Under the pieces are notes generated by a model. It made no database searches, had not been told where the DNA came from, and saw only the letters and a program-made list of their open reading frames with translations. From positions 1 to 32,739 of the forward strand of contig JAITNQ010000233.1 of NCBI GenBank assembly GCA_031290435.1: a stretch of DNA of 32,739 nucleotides. The letters run 5' to 3'. Shown one piece after another: positions 23,115-29,930 of this stretch (position 1 is its first letter; each line of letters begins with the position of its first letter). A program made the translations under genes and the position numbers. The DNA is from Candidatus Symbiothrix sp. (GTDB taxonomy: Bacteria > Bacteroidota > Bacteroidia > Bacteroidales > Azobacteroidaceae).

Positions 23115-26000
23115 TTATTTTACCCCCAGTTTCTCCCTGATAAATTTGCTTTCGTTTTCCCAAATTTGCGGGTCGGGGATATTGTGTCCCGAAGTGGGAC
23201 TTGCTACCCAGTATTTTTCGGATTTCACCTGATTGTAAGCCGCAAAATTGGTGTGCGGCGGGCAGGTGGCGTCTTGTACTCCGATAGCCATCAGTAGCGG
23301 ACATTGGATCCATTGCGCCAGATTTTTAATATCAAAATAGGTCAGCAAATCGTAAACGTGTTCCCAGTTGAAATCGGGATGCGTTTTGGCATAATTGTCT
23401 AAATCGCTGCGAGGCCAGTCTACAATCTTGAAATAGTCGCGATAGTCGGACAGGAAAGGCACATTCGGCGCACAAACTTTCACCCGTTTATCAAGCGCAG
23501 CTGCCACAAACGACAAGGCGCCGCCCTGACTGCCACCCCGAACAGCGACTTTGTCCTTGTCAACTTCCGGACGGCTGCATACGAAGTCGAGCGCGCGTAC
23601 CACATCGCAATAAGCGCCTTGATAATAGTAACCTTCCTTGTCTTTCAGCCCAATAGTAATCCAAAAATCGTCTTCCGGGGTCAGGCGGTTCAGGCCTTGT
23701 CCGCGCACCGACGGCACATAATGAGCGTATCCGTCCCATTTCGTACTCGAATAATACGGCGTTGAGCCATAGCCCATATATTCTACCAAGACAGGGAATT
23801 TGCCTTTGTGTTTGGGTTTTGAATAGTAGCCGCGAATGGTTACGTTTTTCAAGGATTTCATTTCCACGAGATACACTTCATAATCGGCATTGGAGGCTTC
23901 TGGAACCAAAGTCATTTTGTATTCGGGCGCCACTTTAGCCAATTCTTTCAGGTTGTTGTCCCAAAAATATTTAAAGTCGTCGTGTGCATCCAGCGGCGAT
24001 GAGATTTTTTCAGGCTCGAAACCCAAATTGAATTTCTGTTCCAAATTGATGTCGTTATCTCTTACAAATTGTACCGTGTAACGATAGAAACCCGGATCGG
24101 GATTGGTGAAATCGAAATCCCAAGTAGATTCGCTTCCGCCTTTCACGCTGACATTTTTTGAATCGGCTTTTAGGAGACGGAAATCGTCGGTAGTAATGGA
24201 AATGATAAATTTCCCGTTCACCGGCCAAGCATTGCCGTTTTTCACTCTGGCGGTAATGCCCATGGACGACGGCGCAAAGAAAATGTAATCGTCATCTTTC
24301 ACCGTGTAGTCGAGCGATACCAAGTCGGCGGTTTGGGCAGTTACGAATGTAAGCGTAGCGCCGCGCAACAATCCTTTTCCGAAGGGCACATTGTCGCCCC
24401 AATTCGCAAAAAACTTCACACTAACTGTGTTTTCTCCTGTTTTCAGCATGGAGGCAGGCACAAAATAACTTCTGCTTAAAAAGCCGCCTCTTCTGCTCAT
24501 GCTGTTCATTGAGAAAGTTCCGGCCTGAACGCCATTCACATACACGGTATCCATGCCGGCAATGCTATCCAAATGCAAAATAACGCCGCCTTTTTTCTGT
24601 ACCGAATTGTAGTAATCGGCGGTGAGCGTGATGTTCTTTTTGTACCAGCCAAAGCCGTCTTCGGTAGCTAAATTATTTTCTGCCAGCGTTTTTTTGGTTG
24701 TAACCCTTGTCCAATCTTTTTCGTTAGGCGTGTTGGCACTCCACGATTTGTCGCCCTTGCCTGCACGGAATTGCCAATCGTCTGAAAAAGCGGTGGTTTG
24801 CGGCGCCGATTTGTCTTCGACAAGCGTTTCGCCTGCCGATTCTTTCTGCACTTTCAGATTGCCTTTCATGGCTTCGCTGAAAAATACCGCGCCGGGGGTC
24901 AGTTCGTAGTCCCAGTTTTTAATTTTTGAGCCGCCCCAAGTGGGGTCGAACACCCAAACAGTCCAACTGATGTCTTTCTTTTCGAGGTATCCGATAATTT
25001 GCGTTCCGTAGTGGTCGCCGTTGGGGTCGATGGGTTCGGCAGGTCTCATTTTGATATTGTCGAAAGTAAAACCTTTGGTGGGGTCAATCAGTTTGAAATT
25101 CCCCGGTGCAAAACCTTTGGCAGGGTCAATCATTTCGGGCGTTCCCATAGCGTCGTGGCTAAATTCGGTGGCAAACACAGGATAAGTATTTGCCGCAAAA
25201 CCGAAATTTTCTTCCCAAGTAGTCGCCCACGGTTGCGGACTTTTGTTGGAATACGGGTGCGTTGTGTAACCGATTCCTTCGGCATTGATAGGCTCAATGC
25301 GCAGAGGCGTCAAGTCGTAAGCCCAATCGAAACCTGCAACGAGCGGGATTGTTTCCTTATCCGAAAAGCGAATCACGGTAATCATGTTTTCAACCAGCTT
25401 TTTCCATTCCGACCATGTACAGACGCCTAACTGTCCGCGATAAGTGGTCGGCTCATTGAAAAGTTCGTAGAAAGCCACTGTGTTATTCCCCGCAAAATGT
25501 GCGGCGATTTTCCGCCAAAAATCGAAAGTTTCCTGCTTGGTGGTGACATACATCGGGTCTTGGAACATTTCCATTTCGAGATTGCCGATAGTGTGCCAGT
25601 CGAGCATCACATACATATTCAGGTCGGTGCACCATTCCACTGCCAGGTCGAGCAGTTTGAGGTATTTTTCGGGAGTGCGCTCACGCCACGCAATCGGGTG
25701 AATGGGGATACGCACGACATTGCCGCCTAAATCTTTCACTTTTTCAAAATGTTTTTTGTCCCAATGTCCCGCGTGTTCAACTTTATCCGGGTCGGAGATA
25801 GCGATGCCGCGGAACAAAATTGTATTGCCGTCTGGCGTTACAAAATGATTTCCCTGCACCTTTACCAAGGGCATTAATTTCGCTTTCGGATTTTGTTGAG
25901 GCATTGTAAACGGCGCATCAACAAACCAAGGGGTGCTTTCCTGCGCTTGCATTGACAAGCACAGGAAAAGAGAAACGATAAATAATGTGAGTGTTTTCAT
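23115..26000 (-). CDS. GH5-CE7 fusion: endo-glycanase joined to acetyl esterase
   Basis: I place the start at 26000: it gives 961 residues opening with a standard signal peptide (MKTLTLFIVSLFLCLSMQAQ). The same frame is open to 26081, but that adds 27 polar residues read through a palindromic repeat. Residues 45-385 are a GH5 barrel: HFVTPDGNTILFRGI, NVVRIPI (94-100), MLDWH (132-136), acid/base E183 in FYELFNEP and nucleophile E279 in VFATEFS. Residues about 400-560 resemble a galactose-binding-like jelly roll, followed by an Ig-like part. Residues 665-961 are a CE7 acetyl (xylan) esterase: RGQG (766-769), GGSQGG with Ser824, Asp910 in GVQDATCPP and His939 in SGHN. The protein would cut an acetylated glycan backbone and deacetylate it. 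The GH5 substrate (mannan or glucan) is not readable; context favours glucomannan. Confidence 0.88.
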   Translation of the reverse strand: MKTLTLFIVSLFLCLSMQAQESTPWFVDAPFTMPQQNPKAKLMPLVKVQGNHFVTPDGNTILFRGIAISDPDKVEHAGHWDKKHFEKVKDLGGNVVRIPIHPIAWRERTPEKYLKLLDLAVEWCTDLNMYVMLDWHTIGNLEMEMFQDPMYVTTKQETFDFWRKIAAHFAGNNTVAFYELFNEPTTYRGQLGVCTWSEWKKLVENMITVIRFSDKETIPLVAGFDWAYDLTPLRIEPINAEGIGYTTHPYSNKSPQPWATTWEENFGFAANTYPVFATEFSHDAMGTPEMIDPAKGFAPGNFKLIDPTKGFTFDNIKMRPAEPIDPNGDHYGTQIIGYLEKKDISWTVWVFDPTWGGSKIKNWDYELTPGAVFFSEAMKGNLKVQKESAGETLVEDKSAPQTTAFSDDWQFRAGKGDKSWSANTPNEKDWTRVTTKKTLAENNLATEDGFGWYKKNITLTADYYNSVQKKGGVILHLDSIAGMDTVYVNGVQAGTFSMNSMSRRGGFLSRSYFVPASMLKTGENTVSVKFFANWGDNVPFGKGLLRGATLTFVTAQTADLVSLDYTVKDDDYIFFAPSSMGITARVKNGNAWPVNGKFIISITTDDFRLLKADSKNVSVKGGSESTWDFDFTNPDPGFYRYTVQFVRDNDINLEQKFNLGFEPEKISSPLDAHDDFKYFWDNNLKELAKVAPEYKMTLVPEASNADYEVYLVEMKSLKNVTIRGYYSKPKHKGKFPVLVEYMGYGSTPYYSSTKWDGYAHYVPSVRGQGLNRLTPEDDFWITIGLKDKEGYYYQGAYCDVVRALDFVCSRPEVDKDKVAVRGGSQGGALSFVAAALDKRVKVCAPNVPFLSDYRDYFKIVDWPRSDLDNYAKTHPDFNWEHVYDLLTYFDIKNLAQWIQCPLLMAIGVQDATCPPHTNFAAYNQVKSEKYWVASPTSGHNIPDPQIWENESKFIREKLGVK
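25050..25133 (-). repeat. In-frame 42-bp tandem duplication in the GH5 domain
   Basis: AAACCTTTGG followed by a near-identical GGGTCAATCA occurs at 25069 and again at 25111, a period of 42 bp. It encodes the diverged pair MIDPAKGFAPGNFK (290-303) and LIDPTKGFTFDNIK (304-317), in the loop directly after the catalytic nucleophile E279. Confidence 0.8.
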
Positions 26001-26015
26001 GTAAAAAGGCCTGTC

Positions 26016-26036
26016 ATTGCGGGCTTGACCCGCAAT
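26016..26036. repeat. Palindromic repeat ATTGCGGG-CTTGA-CCCGCAAT
   Basis: Perfect 8-bp arms at 26016-26023 and 26029-26036 flank a 5-base loop, in the 94-bp spacer between the GH2 stop (26095) and the preferred GH5-CE7 start (26000). The wider sequence (GTCATTGCGGGCTTGACC) resembles dispersed repeats found between genes in many bacterial genomes (from memory). On the mRNA it would form a GC-rich hairpin about 15 nt before the start codon. Confidence 0.8.
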
Positions 26037-26094
26037 CCCCTTTTCATCCTCTTTGGCATAAGTATTAAATGATTGTTTCATGTGTATTTTTTAT

Positions 26095-29000
26095 TTAAAT
26101 ATTAAATCCTGACACTGTCACACTCGGTTTTTCGCCGCGTGTATCGTTGTTTGAGAATTTCATCGTCACTGTTTTTTCTTCGCCGGGCATGAGGAAGAAA
26201 TAGTTGTCGCTGAAGAATACAGGCAAAATGCGTTCTCCGCTATCGCCCTCCACTTTCAAACGAATCATCAAAGCCGGTATTTGCGTGTCGTTTTTCAGCG
26301 TAGTGGTCAGCAACCATTCGCCGCCCGATTTTTCAGTAGTGGTTTTGGCCGTCAGTTTCACTTTCGGTACTTCGAGCAATGATTTCAGGTTGCCTTCTTC
26401 CTTACCGCGCCAATAGAAGTTGTCGGAAATAACTTTGCCGCCTTCCGTCAAGGTCAATTTGATGAAATAAGCGCTTGACAAGGTTTCGGGAAATTCGAGC
26501 GGGAATACGGCTACCGTAGCATCTTCTTTAATGTCGAGAATCGCCTCTTTTTCCCATTGAACTTTTCCGTCCTGACTGATTAGCTGTGCTTTTGCCGTAA
26601 TGCCTGTTTTATCGAAAGCGTGATAATTGACCACTTCTACGTCTTCCCTGAGCGGATTCCATTGAATATGGATAGGCTCAGATGCTTTTTTGGAGCCGAA
26701 GTAGGCGCCGGTCGGGTCGAAGTAGTAATCGTAAGTTTGCCAAACCATCGACGGCCATGCGGGATGGCTCATCCAAAGCAACATGCCTCTGCGGTGTTCG
26801 CTGCGACCTTCAAAAATGGCGCGATAACCGTCGTAATTTACCCATTGCGCCCATTCGGCAAATTGCTTGGCGTCTTTTGGTTTTCCAAATGCCTTTTCAA
26901 TGATTTCGTTGAAAGAATTTGCTGCCTGCGCCGAAGCCTCACCTGTGCCGCCCAGCGTGTAATCGTGCAATCCGTAGATGCTGTTCGGCGTATCTATTGT
27001 ATTTACCGGTTCTACTTTTTCGCCAAAGGCTTGCACCAAACTTTCGTAGTTCATTACGGCAGGCATACCGCGTTCGCTGTGGAACTTGTCGTGTCCGTAA
27101 GACCTGAAATAATCCTTAGGAGGAAGTGCGCGATACGGACCGCCGCCGCTCACAACGCCACTTGCAGAGTTGGAGATGTAATGAATGCCCGGATGCAGTT
27201 GCGGAATCACTGCCCGCAAATGATTGTCAATTTCGGGAGGAGGATTGCCTTCGTTTCTGCCCACATAAATACCAATGGACGGGTGATTGCGAATGCGCTT
27301 GATAAAATCGTCGGCATTGGCATTGAACATATCGGGATAATAAGGATTGGGTCCATCCGCAGGATTTGCCAACCAGAAGTCTTGCCAAACCATTACGCCG
27401 TATTTGTCGCACGCCTCATAAAATTCTTCGTCGCCTACCTGACCTACCCAGTTGCGAATGATCGTAAAGTTCATATCTGCATGGTAAGCTACGGCGATGT
27501 CGTATTCGCGTCCGCGATAATTCAGGTTTGATTCGCCAAAGCCCCAGTTGCCGCCGTAGCCAATAAAGCGCCGACCATTTACATAGAGGCTCAAACGGCG
27601 CGATTCGCCTCCGAAGAATCCGAAGGACATGCCGCCGCTGGGCTGATATACATTTTCGTCGAAAGTCATCTGACGTACACCTGATTTGAAAGCAATTTTA
27701 TCGGAAACTTTTCCGCCGATTTCAAAGGCAAATGTTACATCGTAAAGATATTGTTCGCCGTAACCTTTTGGCCACCAAAGTTTCGGATTTTGCAATGTCA
27801 ATTCCGGATGAGTAGTCGGGTCGAGTGTAAGCGATTTTGTTTCAGACGGCGCCAAAGTTACTTCCTGTGCAAAGGCAAGCTCTCCGTAAGTTCCTTTTAA
27901 CAAACCTGTGATTTCGTTATCGGAATGATTTACGAGCGTAACTTCTGCAATTACGTTTGCCGAATTGGTAGCAGGCAAAGGCAGTTCGGTGCGCACAAAG
28001 GGGTCTTCGATGGTTACCGAGCCGGTGTAAGTCAAAAATACATCGTTCCAAATACCGATATCACGACCGCGAATGGTAGGAATCCAGTCCCAACCGATTG
28101 ACGCGTGAAAAGTAGGATTATCTGCGCCGGGAATACCGCCGTTTTGGTCGGTAGAATAGGCTGTTTGTTCCTTAATGGCGCCCGGATGAGCGTTTTTAAC
28201 AATTTCAACAGCTATTACATTCTTGCCTTGTTTTACCAATTTTGAAACGTCGAACTTGCCACGAATAAACGCACCGTCAATATTGCCGATTTTTTCGCCA
28301 TTCAGGAAGATATTGGCTTTCCAGTTGATGCCGTCGAAATTCAGGAAAGTTTCCGCGCTCGCGTTGCTAACTTCAAATTCGTTTCTGTACCAAAAATCGG
28401 ATAAGAAATAAGAATCGGAAACTTGCAACTGATTGTCGGAGAAATTAGGGTCAGGCACTGCGCCAAGGTTAATAAAACTGGCGAGCACGGTGCCGGGAAC
28501 GGTGGCTATAAGCCATCCTTTTTCATCAAAACCGGGCGTTGAAATTTCTTTGCCGGTGGCTGCCACCAACGATGAACGTTGCAGTTTCCAGTTGCCGCCG
28601 CTCAAAGTTTGCCGATTGCCGGCAAGGGCAGGCGCATTTTTCGGACGGGCAACAAGTCCGCCTTTTCCAAACGCCTGCAATTCGCTAAGGATATAGGGTT
28701 TGTCATTTTCCGATTTCGTGAGTAACAAACGCAGATATTGGGTTTGAATCGTTTTCCCAAGTACAATGGCGTCTTCTTTTGCACTGCCGCCGGGCAAATT
28801 GCTCAGATCGATCCAATCTTTCGCGTTGTCCGAAGTCTGAATTTTTCCTTCTACAGCCTTATTTACCCAAAACAGATTCAATTTGTCAATAGAGGCAGGC
28901 GCACCAAAATCAACATACACCCATTCCTCATCTGCACCTGCACTCTGCCAAACACTGTTGAAATAAAAGCCGGGGAGCATGTCAAGCAACTCACCGCTAT

Positions 29001-29841
29001 GGTAAAAATTCCAGTCCGTAAAAGTCCATTCCACCGCGCTTTTCATTTTCAAAGCCACTTTGTAATGCTTGTAAGTAGCGGCTTCTTTCAAAAGGACTTC
29101 TTGTGCGATTACGCGTGTAACGGCGCCGTTTTGCGCACCGCCGCCAAAGTTGCCGAATGGGCTTGCCTGAGGCGCTTGCGGAAGGGGGGTGTAGTCATAA
29201 TTGAAAATGACGGGTGAAGGAACGGGTTCCGGTTTCGGAGCATTCGCTGCCGGCATCGGAAAATTGAAGAAACCAAACGCAGGACGTTCCGTTCCGAAAA
29301 AACCTGCACCCTTGTTTTGCGCAAGTACCGTCCATGCTGCCCCGTCGTTTGAGCCGTAAGCAAGCACTTCAAAACCTTTTGCTTTTTTCGGGTCTAAGGC
29401 AACGCTGCCGACCAGCACAAATTTATCGACGGCTACGTCCATATTATTAAGGTCGAGTTGCAGGTAAATATCCTGCCCTTTCACTACGTATTTTGAATCG
29501 CTTTTCCCGTCGAAAAAATATTCACGTTTGTTCTTGGGGATGTCGCCCGCTTGTGTCGAAAGGTTGACGGTTGACGGTTCCTTGTCGGAAATAATACCGT
29601 CGGTCACCAACTGAGCGGTAAGGTTGTAATCGTAGCTCGACGAATGGTAAGCGCTTCTCAATTCCGCCACATTTCGGTAAGTGGCATTGTCGACTACCAA
29701 CTCCGGCGCGAATGATTCATCGGGATTACCCGGATAAACGCCAATATGCGCCGCATCTTTCTTTGCGGTTTTACCACAAGCAATAAACATTAAAGTTACG
29801 ACAAGCGTAACAAACATTACACTTAAAATTTTGTTAGTCAT
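26095..29841 (-). CDS. GH2 lipoprotein, beta-mannosidase-like, with two discoidin-type domains
   Basis: The 1248-residue protein has a lipobox (FIAC, Cys22). Two F5/8 type C (discoidin) carbohydrate-binding-like domains come first: about 47-275 (interrupted by a long Pro/Phe/Gly-rich insert at 178-238) and about 280-393 (SVWQSAGADEEWVYVDFG to YILSELQAFG). GH2 domains follow: jelly roll (about 410-605: GKEISTPGFDEKGWLIATVPGT), Ig-like (about 610-725) and TIM barrel (about 735-1055), with acid/base E864 in GRNEGNPP and nucleophile candidate E923 in HSERGMPA; then C-terminal beta domains. The layout matches the beta-mannosidase / exo-beta-glucosaminidase side of GH2 rather than lacZ-type galactosidases. 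In this operon beta-mannosidase is the better guess. It is the second gene, 89 bp after GH9. Confidence 0.85.
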   Translation of the reverse strand: MTNKILSVMFVTLVVTLMFIACGKTAKKDAAHIGVYPGNPDESFAPELVVDNATYRNVAELRSAYHSSSYDYNLTAQLVTDGIISDKEPSTVNLSTQAGDIPKNKREYFFDGKSDSKYVVKGQDIYLQLDLNNMDVAVDKFVLVGSVALDPKKAKGFEVLAYGSNDGAAWTVLAQNKGAGFFGTERPAFGFFNFPMPAANAPKPEPVPSPVIFNYDYTPLPQAPQASPFGNFGGGAQNGAVTRVIAQEVLLKEAATYKHYKVALKMKSAVEWTFTDWNFYHSGELLDMLPGFYFNSVWQSAGADEEWVYVDFGAPASIDKLNLFWVNKAVEGKIQTSDNAKDWIDLSNLPGGSAKEDAIVLGKTIQTQYLRLLLTKSENDKPYILSELQAFGKGGLVARPKNAPALAGNRQTLSGGNWKLQRSSLVAATGKEISTPGFDEKGWLIATVPGTVLASFINLGAVPDPNFSDNQLQVSDSYFLSDFWYRNEFEVSNASAETFLNFDGINWKANIFLNGEKIGNIDGAFIRGKFDVSKLVKQGKNVIAVEIVKNAHPGAIKEQTAYSTDQNGGIPGADNPTFHASIGWDWIPTIRGRDIGIWNDVFLTYTGSVTIEDPFVRTELPLPATNSANVIAEVTLVNHSDNEITGLLKGTYGELAFAQEVTLAPSETKSLTLDPTTHPELTLQNPKLWWPKGYGEQYLYDVTFAFEIGGKVSDKIAFKSGVRQMTFDENVYQPSGGMSFGFFGGESRRLSLYVNGRRFIGYGGNWGFGESNLNYRGREYDIAVAYHADMNFTIIRNWVGQVGDEEFYEACDKYGVMVWQDFWLANPADGPNPYYPDMFNANADDFIKRIRNHPSIGIYVGRNEGNPPPEIDNHLRAVIPQLHPGIHYISNSASGVVSGGGPYRALPPKDYFRSYGHDKFHSERGMPAVMNYESLVQAFGEKVEPVNTIDTPNSIYGLHDYTLGGTGEASAQAANSFNEIIEKAFGKPKDAKQFAEWAQWVNYDGYRAIFEGRSEHRRGMLLWMSHPAWPSMVWQTYDYYFDPTGAYFGSKKASEPIHIQWNPLREDVEVVNYHAFDKTGITAKAQLISQDGKVQWEKEAILDIKEDATVAVFPLEFPETLSSAYFIKLTLTEGGKVISDNFYWRGKEEGNLKSLLEVPKVKLTAKTTTEKSGGEWLLTTTLKNDTQIPALMIRLKVEGDSGERILPVFFSDNYFFLMPGEEKTVTMKFSNNDTRGEKPSVTVSGFNI

Positions 29842-29893
29842 AATTATTTATTTGTTATGAAGTCATATAGACCTATTGTTATATTGTTATTTT

Positions 29894-29920
29894 AGTACTA
29901 TTTTATCCTAAAATAATACT
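29894..29920. repeat. AT-rich hairpin between GH9 and GH2 genes
   Basis: Arms 29894-29905 (AGTACTATTTTA) and 29909-29920 (TAAAATAATACT) pair at 11 of 12 positions around a 3-base loop. The element lies in the 89-bp spacer, 10 bp after the GH9 stop codon in the direction of transcription. It is A/T-rich with no following U-tract. It may be an mRNA processing or stabilising structure. No TAnnTTTG element was seen in this spacer. Confidence 0.65.
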
Positions 29921-29930
29921 ATTCTAATAT

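Noticed and set aside
26001..26081. The 27-codon N-terminal extension of the GH5-CE7 gene as real coding sequence
   Set aside because: It passes through a palindromic repeat and would bury a textbook signal peptide; the Met at 26000 is a better start.
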